Source of the DNA: JAWVFM01 sp963843315
GTDB taxonomy: Bacteria > Actinomycetota > Thermoleophilia > Solirubrobacterales > 70-9
NCBI GenBank assembly: GCA_963843315.1
Contig: CAWJJU010000002.1
Coordinates: forward strand, 620,001 to 684,000
Length of the DNA: 64,000 nucleotides
Direction: 5' to 3'
The first letter of the stretch is position 1, and each line of letters begins with the position of its first letter. This document shows, piece by piece, positions 45,989-54,582 of this stretch. A program made the translations under genes and the position numbers. The notes below the pieces were generated by a model. That model saw only the letters and a program-made list of their open reading frames with translations, made no database searches and was not told the origin of the DNA.

Positions 45989-46909
45989 ATGGGAAGGCTC
46001 ACCGCCCGGGCGCGTGCGAATGCACGCTTCCTAACACTGGGCGTCGCAATCTTGGTGGTCGCCGCCGGCGGCACCGCGGTCGCAGCGTCGCTGATCACCA
46101 GCAAGGACATCAAGAACCACGCCGTCAAGTCGGTCGACCTCGGCCACAAGGTGCTGAAGAAGCTCAAGCGCCACGGCGCGACCGGCGCGAGCGGCGCGAC
46201 CGGAACCGGCGGTGCGACAGGCGCAACCGGAGCGACCGGCCCGAGCGGCACGTTCGCCGGCGCCAACTGGGGCATCATCGACCGCAACACCGAGGGCTCC
46301 CCGGTCGCGGCGCTGCGCGCCGGCCCGACGGAGGGCACCGCGCACCCGCCGCTCGGCATCGGCAGCCTCGGCATCGAGACCGCCAGCAACCAGGAGAAGG
46401 TCGCCTACGGCAACGAGGTGGACTTCGCGGGCGATCCCGTTTCGGGTCTCGACCAGGTCGGGTTCTCCTATGCGGTCACCGGCGAGGACCTGGGGCGTTT
46501 CTCCAGCAACACCCCGAACATCTCGCTGGAGATCAACCCGCACGTGGCCAACAAGGGCTACACGTCGATGGTCTACGTCCCGTCGCCGCCCCCGGCGCTG
46601 CCCAACGGCGGCCTCGAGTGGGTCGACGACGACGCCGACCAGAACCCCGGCGGCGCCAGCGGCTGGTACTTCACCAACGGAACCGTCGGCACTGCGACCG
46701 GCTGCAACCAGGTGACGTTCTGCTCGCTCGCCGACGCGAAGGCGGCCCTGGTCACCCAGAACGACGGATCGGGCACCGCCAGCATCGGCTCGGTCGCGGT
46801 CGCGAAGGGCAAGGACTACCAGTACCAGGGAGCGGTCGACGCGCTGCGCATCAACGGCAGCGTGTTCGACTTCGAGCCGCTCGGCGTCACCGAGCAGCCC
46901 GCCTCCTAG
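45989..46909 (+). CDS. Secreted protein with short collagen-like GAT repeat
   Basis: 306 residues. A signal/anchor helix (FLTLGVAILVVAAGGTAVA) is followed by SLITSKDIKNHAVKSVDLG, a linker shared in style with the surface protein at 20015. A short Gly-X-Y tract follows (HGATGASGATGTGGATGATG, about residues 70-95), then a beta-rich globular domain of about 200 residues. ATG 45989 has an AAAGGA ribosome site; there is no recognisable enzyme motif. Probably a surface or stalk-like trimer. Confidence 0.7.
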   Translation: MGRLTARARANARFLTLGVAILVVAAGGTAVAASLITSKDIKNHAVKSVDLGHKVLKKLKRHGATGASGATGTGGATGATGATGPSGTFAGANWGIIDRNTEGSPVAALRAGPTEGTAHPPLGIGSLGIETASNQEKVAYGNEVDFAGDPVSGLDQVGFSYAVTGEDLGRFSSNTPNISLEINPHVANKGYTSMVYVPSPPPALPNGGLEWVDDDADQNPGGASGWYFTNGTVGTATGCNQVTFCSLADAKAALVTQNDGSGTASIGSVAVAKGKDYQYQGAVDALRINGSVFDFEPLGVTEQPAS

Positions 46910-46956
46910 TTTCGTAGCGGTAACCGGGCGGGGGACTCATCTAGAGTGGGTCTCCC

Positions 46957-47029
46957 GCCCGGATAGCTCAGTTGGTAGAGCACCTCCATGGTAAGGAGGG
47001 GGTCACGAGTTCGAGTCTCGTTCCGGGCT
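46957..47029 (+). tRNA. tRNA-Thr (GGT anticodon)
   Basis: 73 nt. Acceptor GCCCGGA pairs with TCCGGGC, D arm AGCTCAGTTGGTAGAGC, anticodon stem CCTCC/GGAGG with loop ATGGTAA (anticodon GGT), T arm ACGAGTTCGAGTCTCGT. No encoded CCA. TAGAGT at 46942-46947 is a likely -10. Confidence 0.95.
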
Positions 47030-47130
47030 TCGCCGTCTCGGCGTCGACCCTCCCGCGGAGCCTGCACCGTACCCGTGGGGCCCTTATCTAAGAGCTCGGC
47101 TTAGCTAACGGCGCCCAAACGGCGCCGATC

Positions 47131-47152
47131 ATCCCGCAGCTTGGGGATTTTT
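47131..47152 (+). terminator. Rho-independent-like terminator after tRNA-Thr
   Basis: ATCCC and GGGAT (47131-47148) close an 8-nt loop and are followed by a T run to 47152. A second hairpin (GGCGCC...GGCGCC) lies just before it. Position about 100 bases past the tRNA. Confidence 0.6.
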
Positions 47153-47282
47153 AGAGGGGTCCCGGCCCGCAGTCAGAACACCCCGGGCGTGAATCCCAAT
47201 CCGGGGACATGCGTACCGGTACGTCCGGAGGCGAAGGAATACTCGCGCTTCGTTCGCTTCCCGGGTGCCCCAATCGTGAAGC
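47153..47282 (+). other. Structured leader/promoter region of the envelope operon
   Basis: 130 bp without a gene. It holds CCCCGG (47181-47186) facing CCGGGG (47201-47206), and the perfect 12-bp palindrome CGTACCGGTACG (47212-47223), a plausible operator. No confident -10 is visible near ATG 47283. I cannot match it to a known riboswitch class. Confidence 0.35.
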
Positions 47283-48083
47283 ATGGAAGGTGATCTTCGC
47301 GTGACTGCCGAAGATGTCCGCGTCAGCGGGCGTGAAGACCCCATGTCCGAGTTGCAGCGGGAACTGGTCGACAAGACGGGGTCGGTGCTGGTCGCCGAGG
47401 AGGTCTCCAAGCGCGTCACGTCGATTCTCGAAGCGGTCGAGAAGGAGGCCGCCCGGCTTCGCGAGGAGGCGCGGGACGAGGCCCGCCGCTACATGGAGTA
47501 CGCGAAGCGCCGCGCCGATGGGTTGGTCGCCGAGCGTCAGCGCCGGATCGCCGAGCTGAGCGACTCGATGCTGCGAAACGCCGAGGCGGTCCTCGCCAAG
47601 CTCGAGGGCGCCCAGCCCGTGCGGGCGGGATTCGAAGACCTGGTTCGCTCCCTCGGCGACGCCGCCGAGCGCCTCGCCGAGGAGGTCGGCACCGGCGATG
47701 GATTCGACGCCGTCACCCTCGATGAGCCCGCGGGGCGCGCCCCCGTTCCCGTGCAGCCGCCTCAGATGCCGGCGCCGGATGCGGAGCCTGCGCCCGCGCC
47801 CGAGCCCGACGCGGGGCTCGCCGCCCATGCCGGCGCCATGCCGGTGCACACCGCCCCGGCCTCCGCGCCGGAGGCTGAGGCGCCCCCCGAGCAGCACGAC
47901 CCGGCGCCCACGCTCGTCGCCATCCAGATGGCTGCGGACGGGAGCACCCGCGGCGAGGTCGAAACGCATCTGCGCAACCTCTCGAGCGAGGACCCGGCCC
48001 CGGTCCTCGACCGCCTCTTCGGCGCGGGCACGGCCGGCGACGCCCACGTCCCCTGGACGAACCCCCAGGAGGCTCAGGAGTGA
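47283..48083 (+). CDS. Coiled-coil protein with proline-rich linker, 266 aa
   Basis: Residues about 30-140 form a long charged coiled coil (ILEAVEKEAARLREEARDEA, KRRADGLVAERQRRIAEL). A Pro/Ala linker (about 150-215) leads to a short C-terminal segment (LRNLSSEDPAPVLDRLFGAG). No membrane segment. It is loosely reminiscent of DivIVA-like scaffolds, without the DivIVA signature. It is the first gene of an eight-gene run; its stop overlaps the next start by four bases. ATG 47343 is an alternative start. Confidence 0.6.
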   Translation: MEGDLRVTAEDVRVSGREDPMSELQRELVDKTGSVLVAEEVSKRVTSILEAVEKEAARLREEARDEARRYMEYAKRRADGLVAERQRRIAELSDSMLRNAEAVLAKLEGAQPVRAGFEDLVRSLGDAAERLAEEVGTGDGFDAVTLDEPAGRAPVPVQPPQMPAPDAEPAPAPEPDAGLAAHAGAMPVHTAPASAPEAEAPPEQHDPAPTLVAIQMAADGSTRGEVETHLRNLSSEDPAPVLDRLFGAGTAGDAHVPWTNPQEAQE

Positions 48084-48772
48084 GCGGTGACCGGCACGAC
48101 CGGACGGCCCTCGGCGATGCCCTGGACGAGCTCGAAAGCGTCGCCGGGAGCTTCAGCCTGCGCGTGGGCGAGCTGACCAACGCCGCGGAGCGGGCTCCGC
48201 TCGCCTCGGTGCCCGAGCCCGCCACGGCCACGGCAGCCACGGAGGCCCCGCCAGGCCGTCAGACCCTTCTGGAGCTCCCCCTCGACCCCGCGCCGCCGGT
48301 CGTCGATCGGGCCCCGGCGCGCCGCTTCGCTCGCGACCACGACGACGCGGCCGCGGCCATGGAGGAGGAGATGCGCGAGCACCTCGTGGCGGCCAAGCGC
48401 CGCGCCGACGCGATGGTGCGCTCGATGCTCGCCGCGGTCGAGAGCGAGGCGAACGCGATGCGCGCGGAGGCCGAGGCCGGCATCCGCGCCCGCTGGGCCG
48501 AGGTCGATCGCGACACCGATCGCCAGCTCGAGGTTGCGGAGGTGCAGGCCGAGGCCATCGTGGAGCGCCGCAAGGAGCGGCTCGAGGTAATGAGCGGCGA
48601 CATCACGGAGATGGGCGAGCGCCTCACGGCGCAGATGGCCGACGCGGAGGAGACCCGGCTGCAGTTCCTGGCGTTCGTCGAGGCCCTCTCGGCGACGGCC
48701 TCTCGGATCGCCCGGGGAGATGAGGGTCCCGAGCCCGGCGGCCCGACCTCCTCCAGAGCGGTCGGCGAGTAG
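48080..48772 (+). CDS. Second coiled-coil protein, 230 aa
   Basis: A short helical N-terminus and Pro/Ala linker precede a coiled coil from about residue 90 (AAAMEEEMREHLVAAKRRAD, ESEANAMRAEAEAGI, VQAEAIVERRKERL). KRRAD recurs in the first coiled-coil protein, suggesting a shared origin or hetero-assembly. There is no transmembrane segment. ATG overlaps the upstream stop. Function unknown; a cytoplasmic scaffold for the membrane components is a reasonable guess. Confidence 0.6.
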   Translation: MSGDRHDRTALGDALDELESVAGSFSLRVGELTNAAERAPLASVPEPATATAATEAPPGRQTLLELPLDPAPPVVDRAPARRFARDHDDAAAAMEEEMREHLVAAKRRADAMVRSMLAAVESEANAMRAEAEAGIRARWAEVDRDTDRQLEVAEVQAEAIVERRKERLEVMSGDITEMGERLTAQMADAEETRLQFLAFVEALSATASRIARGDEGPEPGGPTSSRAVGE

Positions 48773-48774
48773 GA

Positions 48775-50262
48775 GTGCGGGTGCGCGCGCCCCGAAAGCA
48801 CCTGGCCGCGTTCGCGGCCGCGATCCTCGCGGCGGGCGTCGCCGGCTGCGGTGGAGTGGGCACGAGCGGCGAGGGCGCCGCTCCGACTGCGGCCGCGCCG
48901 ACGACCACGTCCACGGTGACGGTCGCGAGCGCCCCCGCGACGACGACGAGCGACCCCGCCGCGGTGACCACCCCGGCGACGACCACGACCGCCGAGCCGC
49001 AGGCCATCTCGGCGACCGGCGCCACGACGGCGCAGGCAACGACCGTGCCGGCGACGACCGCCGCCGCGACCGAGACCGTGCCCGCGACCACGACCACCAC
49101 CGCAGCGCCGGCCACGACGACCGCTGCCGTCGCCGCCGCGCCGACCACCACGACTTCGGCCGCCACGGCGCCCGTAACCGGCTCGAGCGGGTTCGCGGCG
49201 GCGAGCGCGGACGTGACCGGGGTCTCGACCGCGACCCTGGCGAGCACTCCGCAGAGCACGACCGCGCTCACCCGCTTCTTCCGGAGCAACAGCCCCTGGA
49301 ACACCCAGGTCACGGGTCAGCCCGTGGATCCCGGCTCGGACAGGATGCTTCGCCTGGCCCACCTGCGCACAGCGGTGGTCGAGGATCCCGACGGCACCCT
49401 GCGGCCGATCAAGAGGGCGATCGGCGTGGGGCTGACGATCAACGTCAGCCGGTGGACCGACCCCGTCTTCGGCGACATCGGCGGCGAGCCAACCGTCGCC
49501 CAGTGCCGCCAGGTCGACTGCGGCCCCGACGCGGTCACCTCCATCTCGATCCCCACGAGCGCCGCTCCGGATCCGCGCTTCGACGGCTGGATGACGACGA
49601 TCGACACGGGCGAGCGCGTCGCAAGGGACTTCTGGCGGGCTCGGCGCGAGCCCAACGGCACCATCTCCTACCACTACGTCAAGGCGTGGAACCTCGACGG
49701 CCGCGGCTACCAGGCGCCGGGAGGCGTCAGCGCGCGCGGCTCGGGCCTGCCTCTCTTCGCCGGCCTCATCACCCCGCAGGAGATCAAGTCGGGGGTCATC
49801 GACCACGCGCTTGCGATCTCGGTGCCGGGGGCGGCAAGCCGTCGCTACGTCCAGCCGGCCTCGCGCACGGACGGCAACGGCGACCCGCGCTCGCTCCCCG
49901 AGGGCGCGCGCATCCGCCTGCGCCCCGGCGCGGTGGATCTGCTCACCCACAAGTTCGTGCGCAACGGCCGCGAGCGCCGGGCGGCCGACACCGTGATCGC
50001 AGCGCTTCAGCGCTATGGCGCGATCGTCGTCGACCGCTCCGCCGCCCCGACCCTCTACGCGCAGCGAAACGCCGACTGGCGCAACACGTTGCCCCTCAAC
50101 GTGCTCCAGGACATCCACCTGAAGGATTTCGAGGTGATGCGCCTCGGCCGCATCCTGCGCGATCCCCCCCGCGCCCAGCCGGAGCTCGCGCCCAGCGGCC
50201 TGCCGCAGGACGGACCGTCCAGCATCCCGGCGACCGGCAGCGGCGTCGAGGTGACCCCGTGA
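48775..50262 (+). CDS. Secreted Thr-rich lipoprotein of unknown function
   Basis: 495 residues. Lipoprotein signal with lipobox GVAGCG, then about 130 residues of Thr/Ala/Pro linker (TTTTAEP, TTTTTAAPATTTAA) like a wall-spanning stalk. The globular part begins near FFRSNSPWNTQVTG and includes DHALAISVPG, GLITPQEIKSG and LNVLQDIHLKDFEVM. I do not recognise the family. The fold looks extracellular and could bind or cut polysaccharide. GTG 48775 is just after the upstream stop; its own stop overlaps the next GTG. Confidence 0.6.
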   Translation: MRVRAPRKHLAAFAAAILAAGVAGCGGVGTSGEGAAPTAAAPTTTSTVTVASAPATTTSDPAAVTTPATTTTAEPQAISATGATTAQATTVPATTAAATETVPATTTTTAAPATTTAAVAAAPTTTTSAATAPVTGSSGFAAASADVTGVSTATLASTPQSTTALTRFFRSNSPWNTQVTGQPVDPGSDRMLRLAHLRTAVVEDPDGTLRPIKRAIGVGLTINVSRWTDPVFGDIGGEPTVAQCRQVDCGPDAVTSISIPTSAAPDPRFDGWMTTIDTGERVARDFWRARREPNGTISYHYVKAWNLDGRGYQAPGGVSARGSGLPLFAGLITPQEIKSGVIDHALAISVPGAASRRYVQPASRTDGNGDPRSLPEGARIRLRPGAVDLLTHKFVRNGRERRAADTVIAALQRYGAIVVDRSAAPTLYAQRNADWRNTLPLNVLQDIHLKDFEVMRLGRILRDPPRAQPELAPSGLPQDGPSSIPATGSGVEVTP

Positions 50263-51476
50263 GCGCGCTGCGCCGGGCGGTTCTCGCGCTCGCCTGCGCG
50301 ACCGCCCTCGGAGGCCTCTCCGGATGCGGGGGGCTGGCCGCCGGCGAGGGCGGCGCGACCGCGGCGGTCGTGACCCAGCCCGAGCCGCAGAGCGGCAACG
50401 GCGGCAAGCAGCAGCCCAAGGTGCAGCTGGCCAAGCCCGCGGAGGGTGTGGTGAGCGTCGAGGGCGACGTCGGGTCCTCCCTCACCCCCGCGATCGTCGA
50501 CCACTTCCAGAGGGCGCGCGGACACACTGGTCTCGCGATCAGCGTCGATCCCCACCCCACCGACGAGAGCGTCGCCTACGGCGACCTCTGCCGCGGGGCG
50601 ACCGACGTCGTCGACTCGGTGCGGCTTCCCACCGCCGACGAGCTCACGGAGTGCCAGCGCGCCGGCCTGCAGGTGGTCGAGCTCGTGTCGGGATTCGCCC
50701 CGATCGTCCTCGCCACGCGCAACGAGCGCGACGTCGGCACCGACTGCCTGACGCTCGGGCAGGTCCGCGCAGCATTCCGCGTGGGGTCCCCCATCCGGGC
50801 CTGGAACCAACTCGACCCCCGCGCGTTCCCGCTGCGCCTGCGCCCGGTCGGCCCCGACGTCAACGCCCGCGACTTCAAGGTCTTCGGCGCCAGCGTCTTC
50901 GGGCTCGGCGCCGGCCAGGCGGCTGCGGTTCGCGGCGACTACCACCAGTTCGGCGCCGAGGACGACATCCGCACAGCGGTGGTCGACCACCCGCCGGGCG
51001 CGCTCGGGATCTTCGGGTTCTCCTACTACGAGCAGTACGAGGACCAGCTGCGGCCGCTGGAGATCGACGGCGGGGCCGGCGACGCCTGCGTCTTCCCCTC
51101 CGAGGAGACGATCGCGAGCGGGCTCTACCCGCTCCAGACCACTCTGCACCTCACGACCACGACACGCAGCCTGAAGCGACCGGAGGCGAACGCCTTCCTC
51201 AAGACCTACCTCGAGCAGGCCCCGGCGGAGGCGACCAAGGCCGAGCTGGTGCCGCTGCCCGCGCAGCTTCAGCAGCAGGAACTTGCCCTGCTGAACCCGA
51301 ATGGGGATACGTCGGCGCAGGCATCTGGGTCTGCCGCCGGCACCACCGCGTCGTCGGAGACCTCGACAACGACGTCGACGAGCCCCGCAACCAGCACGGA
51401 AGCAACCACGACCGCCGTCCCCACCACCACAACCACCGCGCCCGCCACCACGACTCCCGCTGGAGGCGGCGGATGA
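50259..51476 (+). CDS. PstS-like substrate-binding lipoprotein
   Basis: 405 residues. Lipobox LSGCG, then a periplasmic-binding fold of the phosphate-binding (PBP-like) superfamily: VSVEGDVGSSLTPAIVDHFQ, DLCRGATDVVDSVRLPTADE, CLTLGQVRAAF, GALGIFGFSYYEQYEDQLRP. The C-terminus is a Ser/Thr-rich stalk (TSTTTSTSPATSTEATTTAV). No permease or ATPase is nearby, so it is probably not a transporter part but a binding subunit of the envelope system. GTG overlaps the upstream stop. Confidence 0.68.
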   Translation: MSALRRAVLALACATALGGLSGCGGLAAGEGGATAAVVTQPEPQSGNGGKQQPKVQLAKPAEGVVSVEGDVGSSLTPAIVDHFQRARGHTGLAISVDPHPTDESVAYGDLCRGATDVVDSVRLPTADELTECQRAGLQVVELVSGFAPIVLATRNERDVGTDCLTLGQVRAAFRVGSPIRAWNQLDPRAFPLRLRPVGPDVNARDFKVFGASVFGLGAGQAAAVRGDYHQFGAEDDIRTAVVDHPPGALGIFGFSYYEQYEDQLRPLEIDGGAGDACVFPSEETIASGLYPLQTTLHLTTTTRSLKRPEANAFLKTYLEQAPAEATKAELVPLPAQLQQQELALLNPNGDTSAQASGSAAGTTASSETSTTTSTSPATSTEATTTAVPTTTTTAPATTTPAGGGG

Positions 51477-52240
51477 CCGTGCAGCCGCCCAGGAGACCCA
51501 CGATCGACGCCGGCGCCGGCGGCTTCGAGGAGGACGACGCCGACGAGCGCCTGCGCTCCCTCGGCGAGCGAATCGAGGAGCTGCGCGGCCGCGTGGGCGA
51601 CCTCGACCCACGGCGCCGCTCGCAGGCCGCCGCGGCTGGCGGGGATCCCAGCGAGCCCACGGTCGCGATCCCGTCGTCCGCATGGCGCCTGGCCAACCAG
51701 GGCCAGGGCGCGACGCCGCGGCCCGCCCCGAACTTCGAGCCCGTGCCCGACGCCCCCGCGCCTGCGCCGCAGGGCGAGGAGCCGCCCGCGGACACCGAGC
51801 TGCCGGACGAGATCCCGACGGCGCAGAAGCTGATGCTCGGTACTCCCACGCCGCCCTCCCAACCGGCGCCGCCGCGCCCCGAGGTCGCCGCGACGGCCGA
51901 GGCGGCCGATGACGGGGGCGGCGAAACGGACGAGGCCCTTGCCGAGCCCAAGGCCAAGGTGGCGTTCCTCGACGCCGGACCGTTTGCCGGGCTGTCGCAC
52001 CTGCGTTCCTTCCAGGAGGCCATCAACCGCCTGCCCGCGGTCGAGGCGGCGCGCGTGCGGCGCTTCAAGGGCCGGCGGGCGCAGATCGAGATGCGGATGC
52101 TCGCGCCCGTGCCGGTGCCGCGCGAGCTCCAGCGCCTGTCGACTCGCCTCGACGTCAGGGCGCGCGACTTCAGGAACTACAGGGTCGAGATCCCCGCCGC
52201 CGAGGTCGTCGGCGCGGGCAACGAGGAGGAGGGCGAATGA
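51473..52240 (+). CDS. Proline-rich cytoplasmic protein with small C-terminal domain
   Basis: 255 residues. The N-terminus has a short helix (DADERLRSLGERIEELRGRV), then a long Pro/Ala/Glu linker. The C-terminal ~85 residues form a compact domain, AGPFAGLSHLRSFQEAINRL then PAVEAARVRRFKGRRAQIEM. That domain resembles small ferredoxin-like modules found in actinobacterial signalling and secretion proteins, but I cannot name a family. Starts and ends with four-base overlaps, so it is translationally coupled on both sides. Confidence 0.55.
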   Translation: MTVQPPRRPTIDAGAGGFEEDDADERLRSLGERIEELRGRVGDLDPRRRSQAAAAGGDPSEPTVAIPSSAWRLANQGQGATPRPAPNFEPVPDAPAPAPQGEEPPADTELPDEIPTAQKLMLGTPTPPSQPAPPRPEVAATAEAADDGGGETDEALAEPKAKVAFLDAGPFAGLSHLRSFQEAINRLPAVEAARVRRFKGRRAQIEMRMLAPVPVPRELQRLSTRLDVRARDFRNYRVEIPAAEVVGAGNEEEGE

Positions 52241-52374
52241 TCTCAGCCATCGGCAACACCCTCGTGGCGATCGCCGTGCTCGTGGCCTTCGTCCTGTTCT
52301 ACGTCGGCTTCATCCTCGCCCCGCTGATCGTCGTGGTGCTCGGCTACGCCGTGTTCGCCTACGGGGGGAGGTAG
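52237..52374 (+). CDS. 45-residue hydrophobic membrane peptide
   Basis: The ATG overlaps the preceding stop, and the TAG ends three bases before the next GTG. Almost the whole peptide is hydrophobic (VAIAVLVAFVLFYVGFILAP, then LIVVVLGYAVFAYGG), giving two closely packed helices. Tight packing in the operon makes it convincing despite its size. It may be a small subunit of the glycosyltransferase complex. Confidence 0.65.
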   Translation: MISAIGNTLVAIAVLVAFVLFYVGFILAPLIVVVLGYAVFAYGGR

Positions 52375-52377
52375 GGC

Positions 52378-54579
52378 GTGTCGACGATCAGGGGACGGTC
52401 GAGCTTCGCGCCGCCGGGCGAGACCGAGGTGGTCCACGTAACCCTCGAGCCCGACTGGGTCGACGGGACGGACCCGGTGGACGCCATGGCCGCCCAGGCC
52501 CTGCCGTACAAGGTCTGCCGCCACTTCGGGATGCTCCCCGTCTCCTACGCCGACGGCGTCCTCACCGTCGCGGTCACGGATCCGCAGGACATGCTCGCCC
52601 AGAGCGTCGCCCGCGCCCTCGCCCACGAGCAGCTGCGGGTCGTCGTCGCCCCCAGCGACGAGATCGATCGCGCGATCGATCGTGTCTATGCCGGTCACGA
52701 GGACGACGCCGTGCCCGAGACCGTCGTCGACGTCACCGGCACCGTCGCCGAGAAGGGCAAGCTTGGCGGCTTGCTCGTCTCACGCGAGCTCGTCGACGAG
52801 TCGCAGCTGGCCGATGCCCTTCAGACGCAGGACCGCACCGGGTCGAAGCTGGGCGAGATCCTCATCCACGAGCGGCTGATCCGCGAGGTCGACCTCGTTG
52901 CCGCCCTCGCCGACCAGCTCGAGATCCCCCTGATCGACCTCGAGGAGCTCGAGCCCCAGCCCGAGGCGCTGGCGGAGATCCCGGAGTCGATCCAGCGGGC
53001 GCTGCGCGCCGTCCCTCTCGAGCTCGACGACGAGTACGTCTACATCGCGGTCGCCGAGCCCCTCGACGATGACGCCATGGCGGCGATCGCCGAGCACACG
53101 GAGCTCGAGCCGAGCCTGTTCCTTGCCCCGGGCAAGGATGTCGACCAGCTGCTGCGCGACGTGCACCGCGAGGAGTACATCCGCGCCTCTCGCACCGAGC
53201 TGCTCGAGACCAACCCCGAGGACTGCGCGAACCGGGTGATCTCCGACGGGCAGCGTGCCTTCCTGATCGCGCTCGGCATCCTCACCGTCGTCTGTGCCGT
53301 CATCAACCCCCTGGCCACCGCGGTCGGGTTCGTGGTCGCCTCGTCGGCGATCTACGGGATCACGTCGCTGTACAAGTTCAAGCTCTTCTTCGACTCGTTC
53401 GGCCGGCGCCAGGAGGCGGTCGTCTCCGCGGAGGAGGTCGCCGCGCTCGACGAGCGCGACTGCCCGGTCTACACGATCCTCGTCCCGCTGTACGACGAGG
53501 CCGAGGTGATCCCGCGCCTCACCCAGAACCTGGGCTCCCTCGACTACCCGAAGGAGAAGCTCGAGATCCTGCTGCTGAACGAGGAGGACGACGAGGCGAC
53601 TCGCGAGGCGATCCTGGCGATGGACTTGCCGCCGCAGTTCAAGCTCCTGATCGTTCCCGACAGCCTGCCCAAGACGAAGCCCAAGGCCTGCAACTACGGG
53701 CTGCTCCAGGCGACGGGCGACTACGTCGTCATCTTCGACGCCGAGGACAAGCCCGACCCCGACCAGCTCAAGAAGGTGCTGATCGCGTGGCGGCAGTCCG
53801 ACGACGACAACGTCGCCTGCGTCCAGTGCAAGCTCAACTACTTCAACACCGACCAGAACATCCTCACGCGCTTCTTCGCGACGGAGTACGCGCTGTGGTT
53901 CGACCTGCTGCTGCCCGGCCTCGACGCCAGCGGCGCGCCGATCCCCCTGGGCGGCACGTCAAATCACTTCGACCGTCAGATCCTGCTCGAGCTGGGCGCC
54001 TGGGACCCATTCAACGTGACCGAGGACGCGGACCTCGGGATGCGCCTGCACAAGGCCGGCTACAAGACCGGGATGCTGGACTCCACCACGCTGGAGGAGG
54101 CCAACTCGGACCTCTCCAACTGGATCCGCCAGCGCTCGCGCTGGGTCAAGGGGTACCTGCAGACCTACCTGGTGCACATGCGCCACCCGGTCAAGCTCTT
54201 CCGCACCGTGGGGTGGAAGGCCTTCCTGTCGTTCCAGTGCATCGTCGGCGGCACGGTGATCTTCCTGCTGAACCCCATCTTCTGGGCGCTCACGACCGTG
54301 TGGATCCTCACGCAGGCGGGGGTGATCGAGTCGCTGTTCCCGGGCTTTCTCTACTACGCGGCCTCGGCGCAGCTGCTGATCGGGAACTTCGTGTTCACCT
54401 ACCTCGCGGTCGCCGGCTCGCTGCAGCGGCGCATGTTCTCCCTCACCAAGTACGCGCTGTTCTCGCCGATCTACTGGGGCCTCATGTCCATCGGCGCCTA
54501 CCGCGGGTTCTGGCAGCTGATGACGAAGCCCTTCTACTGGGAGAAGACCATCCACGGCCTCGACGCCGGGGAGCACTGA
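52378..54579 (+). CDS. MshEN-domain / family 2 glycosyltransferase fusion membrane protein
   Basis: 733 residues. The N-terminal 290 residues carry two GspE/MshE N-terminal-type domains (one near KVCRHFGMLPVSYADGVLTV, one at LGGLLVSRELVDESQLADAL to IPLIDLEEL), modules that bind c-di-GMP in MshE. TM helices and a processive GT2 domain follow: TILVPLYDEAEVIPRL, VVIFDAEDKPDPDQL (DXD), VTEDADLGMRL, and QRSRWVKGYLQT. C-terminal helices form a membrane channel region. The layout resembles NfrB and BcsA. It likely polymerises a surface glycan, with the N-domains as regulators. GTG 52378. Confidence 0.85.
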   Translation: MSTIRGRSSFAPPGETEVVHVTLEPDWVDGTDPVDAMAAQALPYKVCRHFGMLPVSYADGVLTVAVTDPQDMLAQSVARALAHEQLRVVVAPSDEIDRAIDRVYAGHEDDAVPETVVDVTGTVAEKGKLGGLLVSRELVDESQLADALQTQDRTGSKLGEILIHERLIREVDLVAALADQLEIPLIDLEELEPQPEALAEIPESIQRALRAVPLELDDEYVYIAVAEPLDDDAMAAIAEHTELEPSLFLAPGKDVDQLLRDVHREEYIRASRTELLETNPEDCANRVISDGQRAFLIALGILTVVCAVINPLATAVGFVVASSAIYGITSLYKFKLFFDSFGRRQEAVVSAEEVAALDERDCPVYTILVPLYDEAEVIPRLTQNLGSLDYPKEKLEILLLNEEDDEATREAILAMDLPPQFKLLIVPDSLPKTKPKACNYGLLQATGDYVVIFDAEDKPDPDQLKKVLIAWRQSDDDNVACVQCKLNYFNTDQNILTRFFATEYALWFDLLLPGLDASGAPIPLGGTSNHFDRQILLELGAWDPFNVTEDADLGMRLHKAGYKTGMLDSTTLEEANSDLSNWIRQRSRWVKGYLQTYLVHMRHPVKLFRTVGWKAFLSFQCIVGGTVIFLLNPIFWALTTVWILTQAGVIESLFPGFLYYAASAQLLIGNFVFTYLAVAGSLQRRMFSLTKYALFSPIYWGLMSIGAYRGFWQLMTKPFYWEKTIHGLDAGEH

Positions 54580-54582
54580 GCC

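Noticed and set aside
50259..51476. Phosphate ABC transporter PstS
   Set aside because: The binding fold is PstS-like, but no pstC, pstA, pstB or phoU is present and the gene is embedded in an envelope operon.
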